Under the pieces are notes generated by a model. It was not told the DNA's origin. It saw nothing but the letters and a program-made list of their open reading frames with translations, and ran no database searches. The position numbers were made by a program, and so were the translations under genes. From Thiohalobacter sp. (lineage in GTDB: Bacteria > Pseudomonadota > Gammaproteobacteria > Thiohalobacterales > Thiohalobacteraceae), in assembly GCA_027030825.1 (NCBI GenBank), contig JALVEM010000217.1, forward strand, positions 1 to 10,949: a DNA stretch of 10,949 nt, given 5' to 3'. This document shows positions 1 through 8,267 of this stretch, piece after piece (position 1 is the stretch's first letter; the number at the start of each line of letters is the position of its first letter).

Positions 1-3000
1 ATAGATGCTGACCTCGCCCGCGAAGTTCACCATGTTGTCGAGCAGGTCCGCGCGCACGCGGACCATTTCCTGCTTCTCGCCCGGCGCCCGTTCGGCAGCG
101 GGAGCGGACGGGGCAGGCGCGGCCGCCGCAGCCTCCGCACGGGCCGCCATGGCCGCGGCCACGGCGGCCTGCTCGGATTCGGCGGCCTGATCGGCCTCTT
201 CGGCAGCCGCCTCGTCGGAGGGGGATGCGGATGTGCCTGCCTCGGGCAGGGGCTCGCCCTTTCTGAGCGCCTCGATGCGGTCGATCAGATCCTGCGGCGA
301 AGCCGGCCGCTGGCCTGCCGAGACCGCCTCCAGCATGAGCACCAGCCGGTCGTGGGCGAGCTGCATGAGTTCGAACACGTCCGGCGTGACAGGAATCCGG
401 CCTTCCTCGATGCCGATCTGGAAGGATTCGAGGTGGTGGCTGAGATCGGCCACGCGGGTCAGCCCGGCCATGCGCGCACCGCCCTTGAGGGTGTGCAGCT
501 CGCGCTGCATGGCGTTGATCAGTTCCCGATCCTCGGGCGCTTCCATCCAGCGCCCCAGCACGTCTTCCATGCGTGCCAGGATCTCCTCGCCTTCCTCGAG
601 GAAGATCTCGAGCAGCTCGGGATCGACCTCCTCCTCTTCGCCACCGGCCTCGGCGGCCACCGGCTCGGCCGGCGGCCTTTCCTCGTCGGCGACGGGGATC
701 TCGTCCACGGGCGGAGCGGACACCTCCTCGCCCTCGCCTTCCGGCACCTCGGGCACGACGATCTCTGCATCCTCTGCCGATACAGCCCCGGCATCCGGTG
801 CCACGACCTCCTCGACCACGGTCACGGGCTCGCCGGCTTCGAGGTCGATCACCTCTTCCTCGACGACTTCCGTCTCCGGCAGGGAGGCATCGATCTCCTC
901 GATGACGGGAGAAACCTCCTGAACCTCGGGTTCGTCCGCGGCCTCCACCACAGGTGCATCAGCCTCTGCCTCGGCGGCCTCCGCGGCCAGGGTCTCCGCA
1001 CATGGCGCATCCTCGCTGGCCGGAGAGGCCAGCGACTCGATACGCTCGACCACGGCGTCGATGTCGGGCAGCCCGGCCTCCGGCTCGGCCAGCCGCGACA
1101 GGGTGTCCCGCACGCAGTCGACCGCGGCCTCCACCGCCTCCAGCGCCTCCTCCTCGAGAGGCGACCGGCTGGCCGCGTAGCCCTTCACGTGATGCTCCAG
1201 CGCCCTGGCGATACGGGCCACGGGGTCCGCCCCCGCCATGCAGGCGCTGCCATGCAGGGTGTGCGTGGCCCGAACGAGCGCTTCGTCCACCCCGTCGCCC
1301 CGGGTCCGGGCACGCTGGACATAGTCCTCGATGGTGGCGAGATGCCCCTCGGCCTCGCGCCGGAAGATCGCGAGCAGCTCCGGATCGAGCGCCTCGTGTG
1401 TGGCCGGCTCCGCCTCGACCTCGACCGCGATTTCTTCCACCGCGATTTCTTCCGCAGGTTCGTCCCGGGCGTCCGACGCCTCTTCCAGCGGCAGTGGCTC
1501 CTCTTCGCCTACCGGAGCCAACTGCTCGATCTCGATCTCCTCGATCGCCTCGACCACCGAGTCCTCGGACGTTTCCACGGCGGCCTCGGTCACCGGCGCC
1601 ACCGAACCGGGGTGACGGGCATAATCCCGCACCTCGATCGATTCGCCGCGGGCCAGCGCCTGCGCGTCCTCGATCATGGCCAGCACGTCGACCGCGGGGT
1701 CGCCCTCGCCCCGGATCTGGGCCACGAGCTGCGGAAGCGCTTCCAGCGTGCGGGACAGCAGGCCTTCCATCTCGGGCGTGCGGTCGACGGTGCCGTCGAT
1801 GACGCGATTGAGCATGTTCTCGAAGGCCCAGGCGAATTCGCCGATGAGCATGGCGCCGACCAGGCGCCCGCTGCCCTTGAGCGTGTGCCAGGACCGGCGC
1901 ATCTCGGTGAGCGCCTCGGCATCTTCCGGATCGTCGAGCCAGCGGGGCAGCAGTTCCCGGATGTTGCCGATCTCCTCGTCGGCCTCCTCGAGGAAGATCT
2001 CGAGTATCTCCTCGTCGATGTCATCGCCCTCGAGCACCGGCCAGGGAGATTCGAAAGGCGGCAATTCCGCGGCCTCGACCGCCCGTGTTTCGTCCGCCGG
2101 TTCGGAAGGCGTAGAGGTCGAATCGAGGGTCTCCTCGACCGGCGGAATCTCTCCGGGCTCCGGGATGACGATCTCCTCGGCAGCCGCCTCCACAGCATCG
2201 GGACCTGCGTGATCGGCCTCGACGCCTCCCAGATCGATCTCTTCCTCCGGCTCGGTCTCGAGACTGATCTCTTCGACCTGCCCGGCAGGCTCGACGATCT
2301 CCGCCGCCTCCTGCGCCTCCTCCGGAGCCTCCGGCACGACTTCTTCCGCTTCGGAGCCCGAGATCTCGAGGAAGTCGCCGTCGAACTCGATCGTCATCTC
2401 GTCGCGGGAACCGGTGGCGTCATCCGAATCGGCCCCGGGCGCGGATTCCGTCACCAGATCGCCGAGCGTGATCTCTTCCCCGGGGGCCGCCTCCTCTTCC
2501 AGACCCTCGATCGACCATTCGATCACGCCCGACTCGTCTTCGACCGGCGTCTCGGCCGGTGCCGCGGCCTCGGCGGCCGGCGCATCGGTCGATGACTCGT
2601 CCACGGCATGCAATGGCGGCGCCGAAATGCCGAGACGCGCCAGCGCCGCCTCGGCGACCTCCAGGATCTCGCCTCCGTAGACCTTCGGCTCGTTGAGATT
2701 CTCGATGTAGTACTCGATGGCGGAGATGGCCTCGGCCAGCGGTTCGAGCACCGTCTCCTCGTCGGGTGCGGCATCGCCGGTGACCAGCCGGGTCTTCACG
2801 TATTCCGTCACGCGCTCGAGGAGCTGCGCCGCCTGCGCCTCCTCGAGCAGCAGCAGGCTGCCGGCCACTTCCTCGAACAGGGCCGGCACTGGCGCCAGCC
2901 GGTCGAGATCGGACGGTTCGGCCAGGTATTCGGTGAAAGCCTCCTTGGCGCGGGCGATCTCCTTGAGGGCCTCGGCGGTGACCACGCTGCGCACCTGGCG

Positions 3001-4320
3001 GAATTCCGAAGCCGGCACGATCTCGGCGATGTCCCCGTCCTCTTCCTCGAGCATCTCCTGCTCGAGGGCGCCCGACTGCAGTCCTTCCAGTGCCGTGTCC
3101 ACCATCACCAGGGCCTCGGCCATGGCCTGCAGTCCCTGTTCGCGCGCCTCGCCCGTGGCCGAGGCCGCCTCGTCGAGCCGCTCCGCCTGCTCGAGTATCT
3201 GGCGCCGCAGGGCCCCCATGCCGATCATGCCCAGGGTGTCGGCGACCCGCTGGATCGGTTCCCGGAGCGCTTCCAGTCCGTCGCCCTCGGACTGCTCGGC
3301 CCGAAGCAGCACATCGAACTGCTCGCAGAGCGCTGCCAGATCCTCCCGCACCGCGGCCGTGACGGATTCGATGAGCGACTGGTTGTGCCCCGAGAGGCTC
3401 TCGCGGGCCTCCTCGATCTCGTCCTCGTCGGGCAGCAGGCGATCGAGATTCCAGTTCTGGCGGACCAGATCGACGTCATCGTTGCCGGGGCGGGAACGAC
3501 CCACATAGAACAGCAGGTTGCGCAGCAGGTCTTCCGGAATCTGCGCGGCCAGACCGGCCTCGCCCTCGTCGATCAGACGCTTGATCATGCGATCGACCTG
3601 GCCGAGCAGCAGCTTGCTCGCCATGCTGGTCTCGAGCAGGCCCTCCCGCAGCGCCCGGGCCAGGGCGCCGGCCACCCACCAGAGCCGCTGCACCGGCTCC
3701 TCGCGGCTGGCGGCGAGCAACTGATCGAGCACATCCTGGATCTCGGCCAGCCCCTTCTCCACATCCCGTTCGCGGAACCAGTCGAGCAGGCCGAGCTGAT
3801 AGCGGTGCCGCAGTCGACGGGCGAGCGCCGCCGGATCGGGGGTCTCGTCGGACTGGATGCCCCGCACCGAGACAGGGATTCCGCGCGACAGATCGGGCGA
3901 AAACAGGGCATTCTCCGACAGCAGCGGTTCGCCGCGAATCGCCCGGAGATCGTTCAGCAGCGGCAGCAGCACCAGGGGAATGTCGCGGTGACCGGCGGCC
4001 AGCCGTTCCAGATAGTCGGGCAGCTGAATGATGCCCTGCATCAGCAGCTCGCAGGCGTCCTCCTTCTGCGTGACCCGGTCCTCGACGAGGTCGAGCACCA
4101 GCTTTTCCATCTCCTCGGCGAGGAGACTGGCCCCGTAGATCTCGACCATCTGCAGGGTGCCGGCGACCTGATGGAGGTGGCCGGCACAGAAACGCAGCTG
4201 GGAGGGATCGTCCGGCTGCTCGACGTATGCCTCGAGCGCCTGGCGGGCCTGGTTCAGGGTTTCATCGAGTTCCTGCTTGACCCAGAGCAGCGTGTTCTGT
4301 TCGATGGCGGTGTTGTTCAT
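1..4320 (-). CDS. chpA: ChpA, CheA-like hybrid histidine kinase of the Pil-Chp system (N-terminal 1440 residues, truncated by window edge)
   Basis: The frame is open without a stop from the ATG at 4320 to base 1, so the C-terminus lies outside. ChpA receives signal from PilJ/PilI and relays phosphate to PilG and PilH. Residues 1-560 are helical, FimL/ChpA-like, starting with an Hpt-like module (HQVAGTLQMV, His50). Three more modules of similar pattern lack the His (W214, Q357, E483). Long Glu/Ala/Pro-rich linkers (about 570-765, 880-975, 1085-1225, 1350-1412) separate three canonical Hpt domains with HTLKGS (His812), HTLHGS (His1020) and HTLKGG (His1276). Residues 1415-1440 (DLLDNMVNFAGEVSIY) begin the CheA-type P3 dimerisation region. 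The ATP-binding, CheW-like and receiver domains expected of the family are not seen. The start overlaps the pilK stop (ATGA), with AGGAAGGGG at 4325-4333 as ribosome site. Pseudomonas ChpA is about 2470 residues; this one may be shorter. Confidence 0.95.
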   Translation of the reverse strand, partial: MNNTAIEQNTLLWVKQELDETLNQARQALEAYVEQPDDPSQLRFCAGHLHQVAGTLQMVEIYGASLLAEEMEKLVLDLVEDRVTQKEDACELLMQGIIQLPDYLERLAAGHRDIPLVLLPLLNDLRAIRGEPLLSENALFSPDLSRGIPVSVRGIQSDETPDPAALARRLRHRYQLGLLDWFRERDVEKGLAEIQDVLDQLLAASREEPVQRLWWVAGALARALREGLLETSMASKLLLGQVDRMIKRLIDEGEAGLAAQIPEDLLRNLLFYVGRSRPGNDDVDLVRQNWNLDRLLPDEDEIEEARESLSGHNQSLIESVTAAVREDLAALCEQFDVLLRAEQSEGDGLEALREPIQRVADTLGMIGMGALRRQILEQAERLDEAASATGEAREQGLQAMAEALVMVDTALEGLQSGALEQEMLEEEDGDIAEIVPASEFRQVRSVVTAEALKEIARAKEAFTEYLAEPSDLDRLAPVPALFEEVAGSLLLLEEAQAAQLLERVTEYVKTRLVTGDAAPDEETVLEPLAEAISAIEYYIENLNEPKVYGGEILEVAEAALARLGISAPPLHAVDESSTDAPAAEAAAPAETPVEDESGVIEWSIEGLEEEAAPGEEITLGDLVTESAPGADSDDATGSRDEMTIEFDGDFLEISGSEAEEVVPEAPEEAQEAAEIVEPAGQVEEISLETEPEEEIDLGGVEADHAGPDAVEAAAEEIVIPEPGEIPPVEETLDSTSTPSEPADETRAVEAAELPPFESPWPVLEGDDIDEEILEIFLEEADEEIGNIRELLPRWLDDPEDAEALTEMRRSWHTLKGSGRLVGAMLIGEFAWAFENMLNRVIDGTVDRTPEMEGLLSRTLEALPQLVAQIRGEGDPAVDVLAMIEDAQALARGESIEVRDYARHPGSVAPVTEAAVETSEDSVVEAIEEIEIEQLAPVGEEEPLPLEEASDARDEPAEEIAVEEIAVEVEAEPATHEALDPELLAIFRREAEGHLATIEDYVQRARTRGDGVDEALVRATHTLHGSACMAGADPVARIARALEHHVKGYAASRSPLEEEALEAVEAAVDCVRDTLSRLAEPEAGLPDIDAVVERIESLASPASEDAPCAETLAAEAAEAEADAPVVEAADEPEVQEVSPVIEEIDASLPETEVVEEEVIDLEAGEPVTVVEEVVAPDAGAVSAEDAEIVVPEVPEGEGEEVSAPPVDEIPVADEERPPAEPVAAEAGGEEEEVDPELLEIFLEEGEEILARMEDVLGRWMEAPEDRELINAMQRELHTLKGGARMAGLTRVADLSHHLESFQIGIEEGRIPVTPDVFELMQLAHDRLVLMLEAVSAGQRPASPQDLIDRIEALRKGEPLPEAGTSASPSDEAAAEEADQAAESEQAAVAAAMAARAEAAAAAPAPSAPAAERAPGEKQEMVRVRADLLDNMVNFAGEVSIY
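593..612. repeat. 20-bp direct repeat, copy 1 (start of the His1276 Hpt module of chpA)
   Basis: This 20-mer is identical to bases 1985-2004. On the minus strand both encode LEIFLEE at the first helix of an Hpt domain (residues 1237-1243 and 773-779). It suggests relatively recent duplication or gene conversion between the two modules, though shared codon bias may contribute. Confidence 0.7.
1424..1453. repeat. Perfect 15-bp tandem duplication inside chpA
   Basis: ACCGCGATTTCTTCC occurs twice head-to-tail (1424-1438 and 1439-1453). It is in frame and gives a repeated five-residue unit (EEIAV EEIAV) in the acidic linker between the His812 and His1020 Hpt domains, consistent with linker growth by slippage. 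Confidence 0.85.
1985..2004. repeat. 20-bp direct repeat, copy 2 (start of the His812 Hpt module of chpA)
   Basis: Identical to 593-612; see that copy. Same reading frame and same position within its Hpt domain. Confidence 0.7.
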
Positions 4321-5204
4321 ACGTCCCCTTCCTCTTCGGCCTGTGCCAGACGCCGGAATGCCAGCGTGCCCTCGAAGGCGACGCGCTCCATGAACGGGTG
4401 CGACCAGACGGGCACATCGCCGGGGCCGAGCACGAGCATGCCGCCGGGCACCAGCCGCTCGGCCAGCTGCGAGAGAAACCGCAGGCGGAGCGACCGCTCG
4501 AAATAGATCAGCACGTTCTGGCAGTAGATCAGGTGGAAATCACGCAACGGGTAACGCGCGAGCGCCATGAGATTGAGCTGATGGAACGCCGTGCGACGGC
4601 GCAGGGAGGCCACCACGCGGAAGCCGCCGTCCTCGGGCTCGAAGAAGCGCTGCCGCAAGGGCTCGGGCACACTCTGGACCCGGCGGGCGGAATAGCGTCC
4701 CTCGCGGGCCTGACGCAGGGCCGGGAGGCTGATGTCGGTGCCCGTCACGGCATAGCGTTGCGGGAACCCCGTCTCCAGCCGATGCCCCTCGAGGAGCATG
4801 GCCAGGGTATAGACCTCCTCGCCGGTGGCGCACCCCACGCTCCAGACCTGCAGCCCGTCCTGCCCGAGACGCTGCATCCAGGGCAGGAAGACACTGCGCA
4901 CCAGATCGAGCGAGGGCTCGTGGCGGAAGAAGCGGGTCTCGTGGACCGTAAGCCGGTCGACGAGCCGCGTCCACTCGTCCGCATGGCCCCTGAGATCGCG
5001 CATGCGCCGATAGTAGTGCTCCAGATCCTCGCAGCCACTGGCCCGCATGCGGTCCCGCAGCCCGGCGAGGAGAAAGCCGCGGCGCTCCTCGCCGATGTGA
5101 AGGCCGGTCCGCTCCCGGATCAGGCGCGCCCAGCGCCCGAACCCCGTGTCGTCCATCCGGTCGCTCCTGTCCGGACAGTCCGGCATGTTCATGGCTGCAT
5201 CCAC
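4317..5204 (-). CDS. pilK: PilK, CheR-family chemoreceptor methyltransferase
   Basis: The 295-residue product matches the CheR family: SAM-dependent methylation of glutamates on the chemoreceptor, here presumably the neighbouring PilJ, in the cytoplasm. Visible landmarks are LTVHETRFFR (85-94) in the N-terminal domain, the SAM-binding WSVGCATGEE (121-130), TGTDIS (154-159), and LIYCQNVLIYF (225-235), which is the CheR 'CRNVxIYF' motif with Gln for Arg, as I recall from PilK proteins. LVPGGMLVLGPGDV (251-264) follows. Length is close to Pseudomonas PilK (about 291). The start is uncertain. GTG at 5204 has GGGTGA 7-12 bases upstream; ATG codons at 5192 and 5186 are alternatives, and 5192 would give 291 residues. 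It lies 19 bp after pilJ and its stop overlaps the chpA start (ATGA), which suggests translational coupling. Confidence 0.92.
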   Translation of the reverse strand: MDAAMNMPDCPDRSDRMDDTGFGRWARLIRERTGLHIGEERRGFLLAGLRDRMRASGCEDLEHYYRRMRDLRGHADEWTRLVDRLTVHETRFFRHEPSLDLVRSVFLPWMQRLGQDGLQVWSVGCATGEEVYTLAMLLEGHRLETGFPQRYAVTGTDISLPALRQAREGRYSARRVQSVPEPLRQRFFEPEDGGFRVVASLRRRTAFHQLNLMALARYPLRDFHLIYCQNVLIYFERSLRLRFLSQLAERLVPGGMLVLGPGDVPVWSHPFMERVAFEGTLAFRRLAQAEEEGDV

Positions 5205-5223
5205 GCGTCGTCACCCGCGTCCG

Positions 5224-7242
5224 TCATTCAGGCAGCTTGAAGCCGGCGACCGACTTGCGCAGGTCCTTGGCCAGTTCCACGAGGTTGCCGATCGAGGCGG
5301 CCGTCTCGTTGGTGCCGGCGTTGGTCTGCGTGGTGATCTCCTGGATGACGTTCATCGTCGCCGTGATCTCCTGGGCGGCGCGCGTCTGCTGGGCGGCGGA
5401 ATTGGAGATGTTCTCCACGTACTCGGCCACCTGCTGCGACACGCTCACGATCTCCTCGAGCGCCTCGCCGGCGTCCTCGGCCAGCTGGGCGCCGGTCACC
5501 ACGCCCGCGGTGCTCTGTTCCATGGAGATCACCGCCTCGTTGGTGTCGGCCTGGATGGTCTTCACCAGGGCCTCGATCTGGCGGGTGGCGTTGGAGGAAC
5601 GCTCGGCCAGCCGCTGCACCTCGTCGGCGACCACCGCGAAACCGCGACCCGCCTCGCCGGCCATGGCCGCCTGGATGGCGGCATTCAGGGCCAGGATGTT
5701 GGTCTGCTCGGCGATGTCGTTGATCAGTTCCACGATGTCGCCGATCTCCTGCGAGGATTCGCCGAGACGCTTGATGCGCTTGGAAGTCTCCTGGATGTGC
5801 TCGCGGATCTGGTCCATGCCCTCGATGGTGCGCTTCACGGTCTTGCCGCCCTTGTTGGCGATTTCCACCGACTTCTGGGCGAGGTCCGCGGTCTCCGAGG
5901 CATTCTCGGAAACCTCGCTGATGGAGACCGCCATCTCGTTGATGGCCGTCACCGCCGAGGTGATCTCCTGGGCCTGGTGCTCGCTGGCCTCGGCGAGGTT
6001 CATGGCCGTGGCCTTGGTCTGCTCGGCCGCGGACTCGACCTGCTCGGACGTGGTGTTGATGGTGGTGACCACATCGCGCAGGGCGTCGATGGTGTAGTTG
6101 ATGGAGTCCGCGATGGCGCCGGTGAAGTCCTCGGTCACGGTGGCGTAGCTCGTGAGGTCGCCGTCGGCGAGATTGCTCATCTCGTCGAGCAGCCGCAGGA
6201 TGGCCTGCTGATTGCGCTCGTTCGCCTGACGCTCGGCCTCGGCCCGCTTCTCCGCATCGCGCTTCATGTTCCAGCCCAGCAGGATGAGGCAGACCAGGGC
6301 GATGGCGCCGAGCGCATAAGCGTGCTCCGCCTTCACGGGGCGGGCCGCCGCCGCTGCCAGGATCGCATCATGCAGCCTGGTGCTGGCCGCATGGACGGCA
6401 TCGGAAATCTCGGCTGTCTGCTTCGCGGCATCCTGCACCGCCAGGATCTCCTCGGCGTTGTCGAGGATCTCGCCGACGTAATCCGACACGACCTTGAACT
6501 GCATGGAGGCGTCGAAGAGCTTGTCCTGGACCTTCTTGTCCTTGATCTTCGGAATGTCCTTCGAGCCCCGGATCAGGCCTTCCAGCACGGTGCCGAATTC
6601 CTCGACATCGGCTGCAAACTGCTCTGTACCCTCCACGCCGCTGGTGCCTGCCAACACGCTGGCGACATTGTTGACGATTCGCTGGGCCAGCATGAGCTGC
6701 CGACTGGCGATGCTTATGACGCGGGGGGATGCCCCCTTCGCCACCAGTGTATTGACCACCGACTCGGAGGCATCGATCAGCCCCTCCATCTGGGCGCTGA
6801 TGACACTCACCGCCTCACTCAGGAGGAGAATGGTTTCCTTGCCTTCGAGCACCGTATTGACCGCGGCATCGAATCTTTTCCACTCTTTCTCCAGGGCGGA
6901 AAGTTCGGCATCGAAAGGATCTTCCTCGGTAATCGGAGGCAGGCCCGTCTCCGGATTGCCGTTGCGCAGCCGATCCAGGGTGACGACGAACTGCGCACGG
7001 TAGGTCGACAGGTCATCGAACGCCTTCTCTTCGCCGGATGACGCCGCCAGGGCCGATTTCGCAATCTGCTGTGACAGTACCTGCTGTTCGCTGGTGTAGC
7101 CGATCCGCTCCTGATCGAATACGGTTTCCCTGCCGATGTAACTGAACACACCCACCATGGCGATGACCGAAGCGATCATGAGGATCCCGAGAAGGATCAT
7201 CGTCCGGTTGCCCTGGCTTCCCTTGACGCTCGCTGTACTCAT
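5224..7242 (-). CDS. pilJ: PilJ, type IV pilus methyl-accepting chemoreceptor
   Basis: This is the inner-membrane receptor of the Pil-Chp system (672 residues from the ATG at 7242; numbers below are for that start). TM1 is about 14-36 and TM2 about 308-325. Between them is a periplasmic region with two PilJ-type helical modules marked by related motifs: VLSQQIAKSA near 55-64 and LMLAQRIVNN near 184-193. A HAMP-like segment (about 327-385) follows. The long cytoplasmic coiled coil has its hairpin tip at about 509-549, including EQTNILALNAAIQAAMAGE and GRGFAVVADEVQRLAERS. The 'QAAMAGE' variant is typical of PilJ, where classical receptors have 'EAARAGE'. No C-terminal pentapeptide tether is present (ends GFKLPE). 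ATG 7242 is preferred over the adjacent GTG at 7245 because AGGAG at 7250-7254 sits 7 bases from it. Neighbours pilI and pilK are its coupling protein and methyltransferase. Confidence 0.96.
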   Translation of the reverse strand: MSTASVKGSQGNRTMILLGILMIASVIAMVGVFSYIGRETVFDQERIGYTSEQQVLSQQIAKSALAASSGEEKAFDDLSTYRAQFVVTLDRLRNGNPETGLPPITEEDPFDAELSALEKEWKRFDAAVNTVLEGKETILLLSEAVSVISAQMEGLIDASESVVNTLVAKGASPRVISIASRQLMLAQRIVNNVASVLAGTSGVEGTEQFAADVEEFGTVLEGLIRGSKDIPKIKDKKVQDKLFDASMQFKVVSDYVGEILDNAEEILAVQDAAKQTAEISDAVHAASTRLHDAILAAAAARPVKAEHAYALGAIALVCLILLGWNMKRDAEKRAEAERQANERNQQAILRLLDEMSNLADGDLTSYATVTEDFTGAIADSINYTIDALRDVVTTINTTSEQVESAAEQTKATAMNLAEASEHQAQEITSAVTAINEMAVSISEVSENASETADLAQKSVEIANKGGKTVKRTIEGMDQIREHIQETSKRIKRLGESSQEIGDIVELINDIAEQTNILALNAAIQAAMAGEAGRGFAVVADEVQRLAERSSNATRQIEALVKTIQADTNEAVISMEQSTAGVVTGAQLAEDAGEALEEIVSVSQQVAEYVENISNSAAQQTRAAQEITATMNVIQEITTQTNAGTNETAASIGNLVELAKDLRKSVAGFKLPE

Positions 7243-7249
7243 CACTTGT

Positions 7250-7254
7250 CTCCT
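7250..7254 (-). promoter_or_regulatory. Ribosome binding site deciding the pilJ start
   Basis: AGGAG lies 7 bases before ATG 7242 and only 4 before GTG 7245, so the ATG is preferred. It is flanked by an imperfectly explained motif: TGACA-C-TGTCA (7254-7264) and two copies of ACAAGTGA. Confidence 0.7.
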
Positions 7255-7295
7255 GACAGTGTCACTTGTTTCCGTTCACGGGCGGCCGGCCCGCT

Positions 7296-7841
7296 TCACA
7301 CGGCGGCATGCAGAAACTGCGGCGTTTCCGCAAGCCGTCGAAGGCTGAAGACGCCCCAGGTCTCGCCGCCCGCAGAAAAGCCTCCATCCAGATAGGGTTG
7401 ATAGGATTCGGGCAGTTCCACCCGACTCACGCGCTCCTCGGGCAGGAAATGCCGCAACCCCAGCACCTCGTCGACGACCAGGCCCGAGTACACGCCCTCG
7501 TGATCGATGACCAGGATCCGGCTGCGTCGCGAGGGCACGGTCGCCCGCCCCTCGAGGTAACCGCGCAGGTCCATGATGGGCAACAGGTTGCCGCGTACGT
7601 TGGCGATCCCGCGCACCCACTTGCGGGTGCCGGGCACGGACGACATGGCGGGATGAGTCAGGATCTCGACGACTTCGCCCAGGGGCGCAAGCAGGCGGTG
7701 ATCGCCGATCCGGAATCCGATGCCGACCCAGTCCTCGCGCACCTGGATCTCGATGGGCAGGGGCGCGGCATGTTCGCGCACCTGCGATTCGATGGACTTC
7801 AGCAGCGCATAGGCCCTGCTTCCCTCGGACCTCGCATTCAT
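7296..7841 (-). CDS. pilI: PilI, CheW-like coupling protein
   Basis: A 181-residue CheW-domain protein that would link the PilJ receptor to the ChpA kinase in the cytoplasmic array. The CheW fold is visible from about residue 40 to the end: VGIGFRIGDHRLLAPLGEVVEIL, then the diagnostic WVRGIANVRGNLLPIMDL (about 80-97), then ILVIDHEGVYSGLVVDEVLGL. The N-terminal 30 or so residues are a PilI-like extension (LLKSIESQVREHAAPLP). The ATG at 7841 is chosen over an in-frame TTG at 7847 because AGGGAG (7850-7855) lies 8 bases from the ATG but only 2 from the TTG. It follows pilH by 16 bp and precedes pilJ by 53 bp, in the same order as in Pseudomonas. Confidence 0.94.
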   Translation of the reverse strand: MNARSEGSRAYALLKSIESQVREHAAPLPIEIQVREDWVGIGFRIGDHRLLAPLGEVVEILTHPAMSSVPGTRKWVRGIANVRGNLLPIMDLRGYLEGRATVPSRRSRILVIDHEGVYSGLVVDEVLGLRHFLPEERVSRVELPESYQPYLDGGFSAGGETWGVFSLRRLAETPQFLHAAV

Positions 7842-7849
7842 GATCAACG

Positions 7850-7855
7850 CTCCCT
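7850..7855 (-). promoter_or_regulatory. Ribosome binding site deciding the pilI start
   Basis: AGGGAG lies 8 bases before ATG 7841 but only 2 before the in-frame TTG 7847, excluding the longer start. It lies across the pilH stop codon (7858-7860) boundary region, within the 16-bp pilH-pilI spacer. Confidence 0.7.
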
Positions 7856-7857
7856 GT

Positions 7858-8226
7858 TCAACCGGTTCCCAGTGTGCTCCGGATCTTGTCGACCAGTTCC
7901 TTTTCGCTCACGGGCTTGGTGATGTAATCCCTGGCGCCCTGACGCTTGCCCCAGACCTTGTCGGTCTCCTGGTCCTTGGTCGTGCAGATGATGACCGGAA
8001 TGGACCTGGTCTCCTCGTCGCGCGTGAGCTGGCGCGTGGCCTGGAAACCGTTGAGCCCGGGCATGACCACGTCCATGAGCACGAGGTCGGGCTTCTCCGA
8101 TCGGGCGAGCTCGATCCCCTGTTCGCCACTCTCGGCCGTGAGCGTCTCGAAGCCGTTCTTCTCCAGCATGCCCTTGAGGACGTGGATCTCGGTCGGCGAA
8201 TCGTCGATGATGAGGATACGTGCCAT
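7858..8226 (-). CDS. pilH: PilH, single-domain CheY-like response regulator
   Basis: The 122-residue product is a lone receiver domain. The acidic pocket is D8/D9 (LIIDDSPTE), the phospho-acceptor D52 (LVLMDVVMPGLNG), the switch Thr about T82-T83 (VIICTTKDQETD) and the conserved K104 (DYITKP). MARILIIDDSPTE and TKDQETDKVWGKRQGA are the PilH form rather than PilG. In Pseudomonas, PilH works opposite to PilG, through the retraction side of pilus control or as a phosphate sink for ChpA; that role is carried over by homology. The ATG at 8226 is chosen over GTG 8235 because AAGGAG (8235-8240) is 8 bases from the ATG and overlaps the GTG. It is separated from pilG by an unusually long 188-bp spacer. 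Confidence 0.95.
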   Translation of the reverse strand: MARILIIDDSPTEIHVLKGMLEKNGFETLTAESGEQGIELARSEKPDLVLMDVVMPGLNGFQATRQLTRDEETRSIPVIICTTKDQETDKVWGKRQGARDYITKPVSEKELVDKIRSTLGTG

Positions 8227-8234
8227 GCTCTTCA

Positions 8235-8240
8235 CTCCTT
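8235..8240 (-). promoter_or_regulatory. Ribosome binding site deciding the pilH start
   Basis: AAGGAG lies 8 bases before ATG 8226. The in-frame GTG at 8235 overlaps it and so cannot be served by it. Confidence 0.75.
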
Positions 8241-8267
8241 AACAGATGTCACTTGCGTCCTTGTCGG

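Noticed and set aside
352..4506. Two very long plus-strand open frames (352-2595 and 2608-4506) opposite chpA
   Set aside because: They are in exact codon register with chpA; abundant GAG/GAA codons read as CTC/TTC on the other strand, giving Leu/Phe/Arg/His/Gly-rich nonsense with no family resemblance. ChpA on the minus strand has clear Hpt motifs.
5146..7041. Long plus-strand open frame (631 codons) opposite pilJ
   Set aside because: Leu/Gly/His/Asp-rich translation without domains; pilJ on the minus strand is unmistakable. A by-product of high GC and codon register.
7279..7293. GC stem after pilI as an intrinsic terminator
   Set aside because: Only 5 bp and not followed by a T-run on the minus strand; pilJ follows closely in the same operon.
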